Positions 15,729-24,317 are shown, numbered from the stretch's first letter. The stretch: 64,000 bases of DNA from Leifsonia williamsii (GCF_030433685.1 NZ_JAROCF010000001.1:248001-312000); one strand, 5' to 3'. Numbers and translations are program-made. The notes: generated by a model from the sequence alone, not told the origin.

Positions 15729-18551
15729 ATGTCGTCCCTGCTGTACACGCTGGGTCGCTTCGCCTACCGGGCGCGCCGGTGGGTGCTGGCGCTGTGGCTG
15801 GCCGCCCTGGCGCTGCTCGTCTCTGTCGCCGCACTGCTGAGCACCGGCACCGACAACACGTTCACGATCCCGGGGACGGAGTCGCAGGAGGCGCTCGACG
15901 CGTTGGCGCGCACGTTCCCCGAGGTCAGCGGCGCGTCCGCCCAGCTGATCGCGGTCGCGGCGCCCGGCGGGGACGTTCGCGAGCCCGCCTTCCAGTCCGC
16001 GGTCGAGCGCACCGTCGGCGAGCTGAGCGCCGTCCCGCAGGTGACCTCCGCCTCCGATCCCTACAGCGGTCCGTCGTCCGGCAACGTCAGCGTCGACGGA
16101 TCTGCGGTCTTGGTGCCGATCCAGCTGTCGGTCGGCACCACGCAGGTGCTGCCCAGCACGAGTGAGGCGCTGCAGGAGGCCGGGGTTGCGCTGCAGAAGG
16201 AGCTTCCGGCCGGGTCGCAGGTCGCCGTCGGCGGCCAGCTCTTCTCGCAGACAGCCGCCGGGATCAGCGTGACGGAGCTGCTGGGGCTCGCAGTCGCGTT
16301 CGTGGTCCTGCTCGCGACGTTCCTGTCCGTGGTGGCGGCCGGGATGCCCCTCATGACCGCCATCCTCGGCGCCGGCGTGACGCTGTCGATCGTGTTCGCG
16401 GCGACGCAGTGGCTGACCATCGCCTCCACGACGCCGCTGCTCGCCCTCATGCTGGGTCTCGCCGTCGGCATCGACTACGCGCTGTTCATCATCTCGCGGC
16501 ACCAGGAGCAGGTGCGGCAGGGCGTTCCGCCCGAGGAGTCCGCCGCGCGGGCGGTCGCGACCGCGGGGTCGGCGGTCGTGTTCGCGGCGGTGACCGTGAT
16601 CATCGCGCTACTCGGGCTCGCCGTGGCGAACATCCCGTTCCTGACGACGATGGGCGTGGCGGCGGCGCTCGGGGTGGCGATCGCGGTGGTCGTCGGGCTG
16701 ACACTGACGCCGGCGCTGCTGGGGTTCGCGGGCGTGCGCATCGTGGCGAAGCGGTTCCGGCCGGGGGCGGCGGAGGCGCGCGCGGCGGAGGCGGAGGCGC
16801 GGGTGGCGGAGGCGCGGGCGGCGGAGGCGCGGGAGGCGCGAGAGGCGCGGACGAGGCGGCGCAAGCCTCCCCGCCCCCACCGCCCCCACCGCCCCCACCG
16901 CCCCCACCGCGACCACCCGATCGCTCGCGGCTGGGTGCACCTCGTCACCCGCCTGCCGATCGTGACCGTCGTGCTCGTGGCCGCCGGACTCGGCGCGCTC
17001 GCGCTGCCCGCGGCCTCCCTCCGCCTGTCCCTGCCGGACGCAGGGTCGCTCGACGAGGGGGAACCGGCGCGCGTCGCCTACGACCTCGTCGCCGAGCACT
17101 TCGGGCCCGGGTACAACGGCCCGCTGATCGTGACCGGGTCGGTCATCGGCAGCACCGACCCGGTCGGGCTGATGAACGACCTGGGCGCCGAGCTGAAGAC
17201 GGTCCCGGGCGTCGCCGCGGTGCCGCTCTCGACGCCGAACCCGTCCGGCGACACCGGCATCGCGCAGGTCGTGCCCGACGGCGCACCCGACTCCGAGCAG
17301 ACGCAGGCCCTGGTGGCGCGGCTGCGAGCGCTGCACGACCACTTCGAGCAGGAGTACGGCATCGACCTCTCGGTCACCGGCTACACCGCGGCGGGCATCG
17401 ACATCTCCGCGCGGCTGGGCGGCGCGCTCCTCCCCTTCGCCCTCCTCGTCGTCGGGCTCTCGCTGGTGCTGCTCGCGATGGTGTTCCGCTCGATCGTCGT
17501 GCCGGTGACCGCCGCGCTCGGCTACCTGCTGAGCGTCGGTGCGGCGTTCGGGGTGACGAGCCTCGTCTTCATGAGCGGTTGGCTGGCGGGGCCGCTGGGC
17601 GTGGCGCACGTCGGCTCGATCATCAGCTTCATGCCGATCATCCTGATGGGTGTGCTGTTCGGGCTGGCCATGGACTACGAGGTGTTCCTGGCGAGCAGGA
17701 TGCGAGAGCGGCACCTGCGCGGCGACCCGCCGGGCGACGCGGTGCGCAACGGCTTCGTCGGGTCGGCGCGGGTGGTCACGGCGGCGGCGGCGATCATGTT
17801 CGCGGTGTTCACGGCCTTCATCCCCGAGGGCGACGCGTCCATCCAGCCGATCGCGCTCGGGCTCGCTGTGGGAGTGGTGATCGACGCGTTCGTCGTGCGC
17901 ATGACGCTCATCCCGGCGGTGCTGGTGCTGTTCGGGAGGGCCGCGTGGTGGTTCCCGCGGACGCTCGACCGCGCCCTCCCGCACGTCGACATCGAGGGCG
18001 AGGGGCTGCAGCAGGAGCTGGACGCCGCCGACTGGCCCGAGCCGGCCGAGCCGTACGCGGTCGCGGCGTCCGGAGTGCGGGCCGGAGGCTCCGATCCGGT
18101 CGACGCGCTGGTCCCTCCTGGCGGCGTCCACGTCGTCGCGGGACCCGACCACACCGCGGTGCTGCTGGCGATGGCCGGCCGCGCACCCCTGACGAGCGGC
18201 CGGCTCAAGGTGGCCGGGCTGCTCCTGCCCACCCGCCGCGGCTCGGTACGGCGCCACGTCGGTGTCGCGCTGCTCGGCGGCCCGGGCGGTGCGGTGGAGG
18301 CCGTGCGCGCCGCTCGCACCGGACGCCCGGCCGTGCTCGTGGTCGACGCGGCAGACGCGGTGAGCGGCGGCACGCGCTCGCTGGTCGCCCGGGAACTGCG
18401 AGCCGCCACGGCCGGTGGGACGGCGGTGATCCTGGGCGCGGAGACGGCGGAGGGGGTGGCCGCGCTGGTGGCGGAGATCGCTCCCACCGCCGAACCCCCG
18501 GACACGTCGCTCCTGGTTGACGAACTCGAACGACGGGAGCCCATCCCATGA
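15729..18551 (+). CDS. MMPL/RND-type transporter with degenerate ABC-ATPase-like tail
   Basis: A 940-residue fusion. Residues 1-740 form an MMPL transporter: helix 1 near 19-41, an extracytoplasmic domain, a five-helix bundle (LMLGLAVGIDYALFIISRHQ), a second extracytoplasmic domain and a second bundle (GVLFGLAMDYEVFLASRM). A basic repeat-rich linker (about 345-395, AEAR and PHR repeats) joins the halves. Residues about 765-930 look like an ABC ATPase that lost its motifs: GGVHVVAGPDHTAVLLAMAG replaces Walker A and PAVLVVDAADAV replaces Walker B. It likely exports a lipid or glycolipid. Its TGA overlaps the YhgE gene start (ATGA). Confidence 0.85.
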   Translation: MSSLLYTLGRFAYRARRWVLALWLAALALLVSVAALLSTGTDNTFTIPGTESQEALDALARTFPEVSGASAQLIAVAAPGGDVREPAFQSAVERTVGELSAVPQVTSASDPYSGPSSGNVSVDGSAVLVPIQLSVGTTQVLPSTSEALQEAGVALQKELPAGSQVAVGGQLFSQTAAGISVTELLGLAVAFVVLLATFLSVVAAGMPLMTAILGAGVTLSIVFAATQWLTIASTTPLLALMLGLAVGIDYALFIISRHQEQVRQGVPPEESAARAVATAGSAVVFAAVTVIIALLGLAVANIPFLTTMGVAAALGVAIAVVVGLTLTPALLGFAGVRIVAKRFRPGAAEARAAEAEARVAEARAAEAREAREARTRRRKPPRPHRPHRPHRPHRDHPIARGWVHLVTRLPIVTVVLVAAGLGALALPAASLRLSLPDAGSLDEGEPARVAYDLVAEHFGPGYNGPLIVTGSVIGSTDPVGLMNDLGAELKTVPGVAAVPLSTPNPSGDTGIAQVVPDGAPDSEQTQALVARLRALHDHFEQEYGIDLSVTGYTAAGIDISARLGGALLPFALLVVGLSLVLLAMVFRSIVVPVTAALGYLLSVGAAFGVTSLVFMSGWLAGPLGVAHVGSIISFMPIILMGVLFGLAMDYEVFLASRMRERHLRGDPPGDAVRNGFVGSARVVTAAAAIMFAVFTAFIPEGDASIQPIALGLAVGVVIDAFVVRMTLIPAVLVLFGRAAWWFPRTLDRALPHVDIEGEGLQQELDAADWPEPAEPYAVAASGVRAGGSDPVDALVPPGGVHVVAGPDHTAVLLAMAGRAPLTSGRLKVAGLLLPTRRGSVRRHVGVALLGGPGGAVEAVRAARTGRPAVLVVDAADAVSGGTRSLVARELRAATAGGTAVILGAETAEGVAALVAEIAPTAEPPDTSLLVDELERREPIP
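16872..16916 (+). repeat. 9-bp tandem repeat in the MMPL gene linker
   Basis: Four exact CGCCCCCAC units plus one variant encode PHR repeats in the cytoplasmic linker between the two MMPL halves. An (AEAR)-type GC-rich repeat precedes it at about 16768-16850. Such repeats are prone to length change. Confidence 0.8.
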
Positions 18552-20617
18552 CCCGAAACCGCGATCACCGGCCTGTGGAGACGGCTCCCGTCCCACCTGC
18601 TCCCTTCGAACCTCGCCCCTTCGGCGCTCTGGCCGGCGGCGAGCGCACGCGCACCCTGACCATCGCGGGGCTGGCCCTGGCGCCGCTGCTGGTCGTCGGC
18701 GTCCTCGCCTGGGGACTCCTCTCGCCCGGACGCCACCTCGACCGCGTCACCGCCGCCATCGTCAACGACGACGTGCCGGTCACCTCCTCCGACGGCGCGA
18801 CGGTCCCGCTCGGCCGCCAGTTCGCCGGAGCGCTCATCGCGGGCGGCCAGAGCGCGACCGCGGCGGCGGGCGCGACGACCACGACGGCGGGCGCGCCCAC
18901 CACAGCGCCCGTCTCCACCTCCACCTCCACCACCGCGGCGTCGTCGCCGAGCCCCACACCGAGCCACATCCCCACCCCCGTCCCCACCGAGCCGGCCCCG
19001 ACCGACGACGCCTCGAACTTCGCGTGGGTGCTGACCAACGACGACGAGGCCGCCGCCGGGCTGGCGAGCGGGCGGTATGCGGCCGTTCTGACCATCCCGC
19101 CGTCGTTCTCGGCCGACGCCACCTCGCTCGGCGGACCCGCGGACAGCGCGCAGCAGGCGACCGTCACCGTGCAGACCAGCCCGTCGGCCGCCATCGTCGA
19201 CCCGGCGCTGACGGCGGCCGTGACGGAGGCGGCGACCGCCTCCCTCAATCGGCAGCTCACGGTGCAGTACCTGAAGAACGTGTATGCCGGCTTCACCTCG
19301 ATCGACCAGCAGATCGGGCAGGCGGCGACCGGCGCCGAGTCGCTGTCGGAAGGCGCGGCTTCCCTTGCCGCGGGCACGCAGTCCCTCGCCGACGGCACGG
19401 CTTCGCTCGCGGCGGGCACCCAATCGCTCAGCGCAGGCGCTGATTCGCTCGACTCCGGACTCGCAAGCCTTGCCGCGGGCACGCAAGCGTTGCCCGAGCA
19501 GACGGCTCAGCTGGCCGCGGGGGCGACGGCGGTATCGGATGCCGTCGGCGCGCTCGCGGCCGCCACGGCGAACGCGACGACCGGTTTCGGCCAGGTCGTC
19601 GCCGAGGTCTGCGCGACACCGGCCGCCGGACTGTGCGCGCGAGCGACCGCGGCGCTCCAGCAGTTGCAGCAGGCGAATGGAGGCGCGGCGACCCTCGCCC
19701 GGGCCGCCGGAGCCGTGGCAGCGGGCAACGACGCGCTCGCGGCCGCCATGCCGCAGGTCGTGGACGGCATCGACGCCTCCGCGTCCGGCGCGTCGGAGGT
19801 CGCCGCGGGCGCGGCGCAGTCCGCGGACGGCGCCGAGCAGGTCAGCGGCGGGGCCGCGTCCGCCGCCTCGGGGGCTCAGCAGACCGCGGCGGGCGCTGCG
19901 CAGCTCGCCTCCGGGCTCGAGCAGGCCACGGCCTCCATCCCGAGCTACACCGACAGCCAGGCCTCGGCGCTCGCGGCCGTCGCCGCCGAGCCGGTGATCG
20001 TCGACCAGACCCCGCCGTCTCCCGGACTGCCCGCCCTCCCGCTGTACTGCGTGCTCGCCCTGTGGGTCGGGGCGATGCTGACCACGCTGGCGCGGCGGGC
20101 GATCCCGACGCACCAGCTGCTGTCCTCGGTCGCGTCGGGCTCGATCGCGCTGCGCTCGGCCGCGCTCGTCGCCGCGATCGGGGCGGGCCAGGGACTGCTG
20201 GTCGCCGGCGCCGCGCAGTTCGGCCTCGCCCTCGATCCCGGCGCCTGGACGCTGTTCGCGCTGGCGTGCGCGGGCGCCGGGGCCGCGTTCTGCCTCGTCA
20301 ACCAGGGACTCGCGGCGGCGTTCGGCGGAGTGGGGAGGCTGGCCGCGCTGGGGATCGCGGTGGTCGCACTCGTCGCGGGCTTCGCCTCCACCGCTCCCCC
20401 TGCCCTCGTCTCGCTCGCGGGCGCGCTGCCGACGGCGCCCGGCCTGCAGCTCCTGCGCGGCGCGGCGAGCGGAGACGGCGGGAGCGTGTGGGCCGGCGCG
20501 GGGCTGCTGCTCCTCTTCGCGCTGGGCGGGGTCGCGCTGACGTTCGCGGGGGTCGCGGCCCGGCGGTCGGTGCGGCTGCCTCGCACTGGCCGGGAGGTGA
20601 CACCGACTTCCGCCTAA
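18548..20617 (+). CDS. YhgE/Pip-family membrane protein (ABC-2 permease-like), first copy
   Basis: A 689-residue protein of the YhgE/Pip group. One helix near residues 36-58 leads into a large extracytoplasmic region, followed by about six C-terminal helices (about 495-670). The extracytoplasmic part holds the family's LxxG-type coiled repeats (ASLAAGTQSLADGT and variants). Unlike typical members, a Thr/Ser/Pro-rich insert (about residues 105-150) splits the first extracytoplasmic domain. It starts inside the MMPL stop (ATGA) and is followed by a TetR operator. Such proteins are thought to act as ABC-2-like exporters or phage/surface proteins. Confidence 0.8.
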   Translation: MTRNRDHRPVETAPVPPAPFEPRPFGALAGGERTRTLTIAGLALAPLLVVGVLAWGLLSPGRHLDRVTAAIVNDDVPVTSSDGATVPLGRQFAGALIAGGQSATAAAGATTTTAGAPTTAPVSTSTSTTAASSPSPTPSHIPTPVPTEPAPTDDASNFAWVLTNDDEAAAGLASGRYAAVLTIPPSFSADATSLGGPADSAQQATVTVQTSPSAAIVDPALTAAVTEAATASLNRQLTVQYLKNVYAGFTSIDQQIGQAATGAESLSEGAASLAAGTQSLADGTASLAAGTQSLSAGADSLDSGLASLAAGTQALPEQTAQLAAGATAVSDAVGALAAATANATTGFGQVVAEVCATPAAGLCARATAALQQLQQANGGAATLARAAGAVAAGNDALAAAMPQVVDGIDASASGASEVAAGAAQSADGAEQVSGGAASAASGAQQTAAGAAQLASGLEQATASIPSYTDSQASALAAVAAEPVIVDQTPPSPGLPALPLYCVLALWVGAMLTTLARRAIPTHQLLSSVASGSIALRSAALVAAIGAGQGLLVAGAAQFGLALDPGAWTLFALACAGAGAAFCLVNQGLAAAFGGVGRLAALGIAVVALVAGFASTAPPALVSLAGALPTAPGLQLLRGAASGDGGSVWAGAGLLLLFALGGVALTFAGVAARRSVRLPRTGREVTPTSA

Positions 20618-20618
20618 G

Positions 20619-20636
20619 TTGCACACCACTGTGCAA
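20619..20636. promoter_or_regulatory. Perfect palindromic operator, probably for the adjacent TetR protein
   Basis: TTGCACA-CCAC-TGTGCAA, with 7-bp arms, begins one base after the first YhgE stop and ends 20 bp before the TetR start. The position upstream of the tetR-like gene suggests autoregulation and control of the second half of the cluster. Confidence 0.7.
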
Positions 20637-20644
20637 AAAAGGAG

Positions 20645-20650
20645 TAGGAT
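20645..20650 (+). promoter_or_regulatory. -10 box of a likely leaderless promoter for the TetR gene
   Basis: TAGGAT ends 6 nt before ATG 20657. The operator at 20619-20636 would cover the -35 region, fitting repression. AGGAT could alternatively act as a ribosome site in a longer transcript from the MMPL promoter. Confidence 0.5.
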
Positions 20651-20656
20651 GCCGGT

Positions 20657-21355
20657 ATGCCCACTTCCTCCCCCCGTGCTCCGCGGCGCGACGCCGCCGC
20701 GAACCGGGAGGCCATCCTCGTGGCCGCCGCCGCGGCCCTGAACGAGGACATCGACGCCTCCCTCGAGACCATCGCCGCGCGCGCCGGGCTCAGCCGCCGC
20801 GCCATCTATGGGCACTTCTCGACCAGGGACGAGCTCCTGATCGACGTCTACACGCGCGGGGCCGCCCGGCTCGCCGCGCTGCTCGAGCCGGTGTCGCACC
20901 CCGACTCCCGCGTCGAGATCGCGCTGCTCGGAGCGACGCTCTGGGCCGAGGTCGAGCACATCCGGGTGAGCGCGGCCATGGCCGTGCGCGGACCGCACCG
21001 CGCGCTGGTCGGCAGCGCGATGGACCCGGCCAGGGAGCGCCTGCGCGAGACGGTCCGCCGCGGCCGCGAGGCGGGCGAACTGCGCACCGACCTCGAGCTG
21101 GAGACGGTGACCCGCCTCATCGAGAACGCGGCCGTCTCCGTGCTCGACGAGGCGACCCGCTCCGGTCTCTCCCCCGCCACCGGCCATCGTCTCGTGATGC
21201 TCGCCGGGCTCGGCGCTGCGGGGCTGAGCTGGCGGGAGGCCGACGCGCTGGTCGACGGGGCGCCCGAGCTCGCGTTCGAGGCCGTCCAGGCGCAGCACGC
21301 GACCCAGGTCGCTCCCGCCGCCTCCGCCTCCGCCCCCGCGGGGGCCGCCCGGTGA
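20657..21355 (+). CDS. TetR-family transcriptional regulator
   Basis: A 232-residue repressor with an N-terminal TetR HTH (about residues 12-58: NREAILVAAAAALNED, TIAARAGLSRRAIYGHFST) and a helical ligand-binding C-terminal domain. It sits in the middle of the transporter cluster and is probably the sensor for the exported compound. The perfect palindrome just upstream is its most likely binding site. Its TGA overlaps the GTG of the ABC-like gene (GTGA). Confidence 0.92.
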   Translation: MPTSSPRAPRRDAAANREAILVAAAAALNEDIDASLETIAARAGLSRRAIYGHFSTRDELLIDVYTRGAARLAALLEPVSHPDSRVEIALLGATLWAEVEHIRVSAAMAVRGPHRALVGSAMDPARERLRETVRRGREAGELRTDLELETVTRLIENAAVSVLDEATRSGLSPATGHRLVMLAGLGAAGLSWREADALVDGAPELAFEAVQAQHATQVAPAASASAPAGAAR

Positions 21356-22146
21356 AGGTCGTGCTCGACGGCGTCGCCAAGGGTCCCCGGCACGCCGCCC
21401 TCCCTCCCACGTCCGCGTCCTTCCAGACCGGCCAGGCCGCGCTGGCCCGCGCCGAGACGGAGCAGCGGCCGACCGTGCTCGGGCTGATCGCCTCCGGGCG
21501 GATGCGGCCCGACACCGGCACCGTCACCATCGACGGCGCGACCGACTACGCCGCCATGCGCCGCCGCATCGCGCTCGTGGACGCCCCCGACGTGAGCGAG
21601 CCCGCCGCCGACGTGAGCGTGGCCGGGATCGTCGCCGAAGAGCTGATGTTCGCCGGCCGCGCCTCCCACCCCCGCGCCGTCGCCCGCAAGCTCGCCGAGC
21701 TCGACGCGGCCGATTACGCGCGCTGGTCGATCGGGACGCTGCCGCCGACACTGCGCATCCGACTGCTCGCCGAACTCGCGCTCATGCGGAAGGGGGTGGA
21801 GGCGCTCGTGATCGTCTCCCCCGACCGCCACGGCGGCGACCCGGTCGAGTGGTGGCGGTTCGCCCGCGCGCTCGCCGGGCGCGGCATCGCCGTGCTCCTG
21901 ATCGCCGGCGACGCCTCCGCCGCGGCCATCGCGGCCGCCTCCTTGGTCTCGCGCATGGACGAGACCGCACCCCAGAACGCACCTCGCACCTTCGACGAGG
22001 ACCCGGGCAGGGACGACACCGACGACCTGCCCGACCTGATCGTGACGAAGCCCATCGTGACGAAGCCCATCGCGACGAAGCCCATCGCGACGAAGCCCAT
22101 CGTGGAGAAGCCCATCGTGACCGAGCCCATCGAGGAGGGCGCATGA
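21352..22146 (+). CDS. Degenerate ABC-ATPase-like protein
   Basis: A 264-residue protein that follows the order of an ABC ATPase but lacks its catalytic motifs. After FQTGQAAL the Walker A position (residues 33-42) reads RAETEQRPTV; TGTVTIDG and RRRIALVDAP follow in the normal places; the signature position (130-134) reads LPPTL; the Walker B position (152-158) reads LVIVSPD; and the switch position reads LIAGDAS. It is therefore predicted not to hydrolyse ATP. A C-terminal tail repeats TKPI. It overlaps both neighbours by 4 bp (GTGA and ATGA) and probably docks on the YhgE proteins. Confidence 0.75.
   Translation: MKVVLDGVAKGPRHAALPPTSASFQTGQAALARAETEQRPTVLGLIASGRMRPDTGTVTIDGATDYAAMRRRIALVDAPDVSEPAADVSVAGIVAEELMFAGRASHPRAVARKLAELDAADYARWSIGTLPPTLRIRLLAELALMRKGVEALVIVSPDRHGGDPVEWWRFARALAGRGIAVLLIAGDASAAAIAAASLVSRMDETAPQNAPRTFDEDPGRDDTDDLPDLIVTKPIVTKPIATKPIATKPIVEKPIVTEPIEEGA
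22039..22128 (+). repeat. Six 15-bp tandem repeats encoding a TKPI tail
   Basis: Six units of the form ATCGTGACGAAGCCC (22039-22128), the first four nearly identical and the last two diverged, encode the IVTKP repeat at the C-terminus of the degenerate ABC-like protein. Confidence 0.9.
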
Positions 22147-24041
22147 AGATCCCGCAGATGATCGCGGCGGAGTTCCGCCGCCTGACCGCCAGCCCGATGT
22201 CGATCGTCGCGCTCGTCGCGCTGATGGCCGTCCCGGTGCTCTACGGCGGCCTGTACCTGTGGGCCAACCAGAACCCGTACGCCAACCTCGACAAGGTGCC
22301 CGCCGCGATCGTCGTCGACGACGCCGGCGCCACCGTCGACGGGGTGGAGACCAACTACGGCGAGAAGGTCGCCGACCAGCTGGTGAAGGACGGCTCGTTC
22401 GACTGGACCGTCGTCTCCTCCCCCTCCGCCGCCGCCCGCGGCGTGGACGACTCGGCCTACGACTTCAGCATCACCTTCCCGGAGGACTTCTCCTCCGCGC
22501 TCGCGTCGGCCTCCGGCGAGAACCCGCACCGGGCGGTCGTGACCCTGACGACCAACGACACCAACAGCTACCTCGCCTCGACCATCGGCACGCAGGCGGC
22601 GGAGAAGATCCGCACCTCCATCGTCCAGCAGGTCAACGAGCAGGCGGCGAAGCAGTTCCTGGTCGGCCTGGCCGACATCCGTTCGAGCCTGGTGAAGGCG
22701 GTGGGAGGCGCCGACCAGCTGGTCGACGGCAGCGCGAGCGCGCAGTCCGGCGCCTCCGCCCTGGCCGACGGCACCGCGCAGCTGGCCGACGGGTCGCAGA
22801 CGCTCGCCACCTCGCTCGGCACCCTCGCCTCCGGCGCTCAGCAGGTGAGCGACGGCGCCGCCCAGCTCAAGGACGGCGCCGCGCAGGTCGCGGCCGGCAA
22901 CGACCAGCTCGCCGCGAAGGCGACGGAGGCCGGCCAGGTCGCCGCGCAGGTCGCCGCCGACGCGCCGGCCGTCGGGCAGCAGCTCATCGAGCGCTTGAAG
23001 GCCGCGGGAGCGACCCAGGAGCAGCTCGACCAGGTGCAGGCGGCGCTCGACCAGATCGACGGCAAGGTGCAGGGCGGCAACTCCCAGGTGCAGGCGCTCG
23101 TCGGCCAGGTGAACCAGCTCGCCGCGGGTGCGGACCAGGTCTCTGCGGGCGCGACGCAGCTCGCTTCCGGTGCCTCGCAGGTCGCGTCCGGCTCGCAGCA
23201 GGCCGCGTCGGGCTCGCAGGAGCTCGCCTCCGGCGCGGCCAGCGCCTCCACCGGCGCCGCACAGCTTCGCGACGGCCTCACCACGCTGCACGACGGCACC
23301 GTCAGCCTGCGCGACGGGCTGAAAGACGGCGTGAAGCAGATCCCGGACTCGTCGGCCGACCTGCGCCAGAAGCAGGCGTCGACGATCGCCGACCCGGTGA
23401 ACCTGAAGAACGACACCATCACCTCCGCCGGGACCTACGGCGCCGGCCTCGCGCCCTTCTTCGTGGCGCTGGCGGGCTGGATCGGCATCTACGCCCTCTT
23501 CCTGATCGTGAAGCCGGTCTCGCGCCGGGCGATCACGGCCCTCCACTCGCCGATCAAGGTCACGCTCGCCGGCTGGCTGACGCCGGGCCTCCTCGGCGCG
23601 GTGCAGATGGTCGGCCTGTTCGCTATCGTGTCGGGCGCGCTCGGCTTCCGCATCGACAACCCGCTCGGCATGTACGGGCTGATGGCGCTCGCGTCGGTCA
23701 CCTTCGCGGCGATCATCCTCGCGCTGAACGTCTGGCTGGGCAGCGTCGGGCAGTTCCTCGGCCTCGTGCTGATGGTGCTGCAGCTCGTGACGGCGGGAGG
23801 GACGTTCCCGTGGCAGACGCTGCCGGGGCCGCTCGCCGCGCTGCACCACGTGCTCCCGATGTCGTTCGCGGTCGACGGCATCCGGCAGCTCATGTACGGC
23901 GGCAATCCCGCCACGGCCTGGGCGGATGCGGGCGTGCTGGCGCTGTGGATGCTGATCGCGCTGCTGCTCGCGACGATCGGGGTCACGCGGATGACGCACT
24001 TCCGGACGCTGCGCGACCTGCGGCCGTCGCTGATCGGGTAG
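22143..24041 (+). CDS. YhgE/Pip-family membrane protein (ABC-2 permease-like), second copy
   Basis: A 632-residue YhgE/Pip protein closer to the standard form than the first copy. Helix 1 lies near residues 18-40 (IVALVALMAVPVLYGGLYLW), followed by the conserved extracytoplasmic domain (VPAAIVVDDAGATVDG, YDFSITFPEDFS), coiled LxxG repeats, and five or six C-terminal helices (TYGAGLAPFFVALAGWIG onward). ATG 22143 overlaps the preceding stop. With the first copy it could form a heterodimeric channel, in the way paired ABC-2 permeases do. Confidence 0.88.
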   Translation: MKIPQMIAAEFRRLTASPMSIVALVALMAVPVLYGGLYLWANQNPYANLDKVPAAIVVDDAGATVDGVETNYGEKVADQLVKDGSFDWTVVSSPSAAARGVDDSAYDFSITFPEDFSSALASASGENPHRAVVTLTTNDTNSYLASTIGTQAAEKIRTSIVQQVNEQAAKQFLVGLADIRSSLVKAVGGADQLVDGSASAQSGASALADGTAQLADGSQTLATSLGTLASGAQQVSDGAAQLKDGAAQVAAGNDQLAAKATEAGQVAAQVAADAPAVGQQLIERLKAAGATQEQLDQVQAALDQIDGKVQGGNSQVQALVGQVNQLAAGADQVSAGATQLASGASQVASGSQQAASGSQELASGAASASTGAAQLRDGLTTLHDGTVSLRDGLKDGVKQIPDSSADLRQKQASTIADPVNLKNDTITSAGTYGAGLAPFFVALAGWIGIYALFLIVKPVSRRAITALHSPIKVTLAGWLTPGLLGAVQMVGLFAIVSGALGFRIDNPLGMYGLMALASVTFAAIILALNVWLGSVGQFLGLVLMVLQLVTAGGTFPWQTLPGPLAALHHVLPMSFAVDGIRQLMYGGNPATAWADAGVLALWMLIALLLATIGVTRMTHFRTLRDLRPSLIG

Positions 24042-24152
24042 CGCGGAGCCCTGGCGCCGGCGGGGCTATCGGCCGGGCGGGGCCTCCCACTAGGGTGCTG
24101 CCTGTCGGCGCCGGTCGCCCGGCCGGACGCCGCGGGACGAGGAGGGACGACC

Positions 24153-24317
24153 ATGGCCGATCTCGAGGTGCAGGCGGCGCTGTCAACGGCGCGGCAGGCG
24201 GCGAGCGCCGCCGCCTACGACATCCAGAAGCTGCCGGAGGACTCCATCGAGCGCCAGGCGTTGCACAACCTGAGCACGGCGATCGACGCGATCATCGAGG
24301 CGCTCGACACGGAGTGA
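24153..24317 (+). CDS. Short helical protein of unknown function, 54 residues
   Basis: ATG 24153, preceded by GAGGAGGGA at good spacing, opens a 54-codon frame (MADLEVQAALSTARQAASAA ... ALDTE) ending at TGA 24315-24317. The product is Ala/Glu-rich and should form two amphipathic helices. TAGGGT at 24092-24097 is a plausible -10. The codon pattern and strong ribosome site support a real gene; the function is unknown. It is followed 43 bp later by a phosphoesterase gene with its own promoter. Confidence 0.65.
   Translation: MADLEVQAALSTARQAASAAAYDIQKLPEDSIERQALHNLSTAIDAIIEALDTE

Noticed and set aside
17675..21298. A 1207-codon open frame on the minus strand across the MMPL and YhgE genes
   Set aside because: It is a by-product of high GC in the third codon position; the product is Arg/Gly/Ala-rich without domains, and the plus strand has clear family motifs, overlapping starts and an operator.
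22039..22128. Direct repeats that might suggest a CRISPR or phage-type array
   Set aside because: The 15-bp units are contiguous, in frame and inside a gene; there are no spacers or cas genes.
21714..23999. A 761-codon minus-strand frame opposite the second YhgE gene
   Set aside because: Antisense shadow; repetitive RGRR/LRRA product mirrors the coding-strand LxxG repeats.
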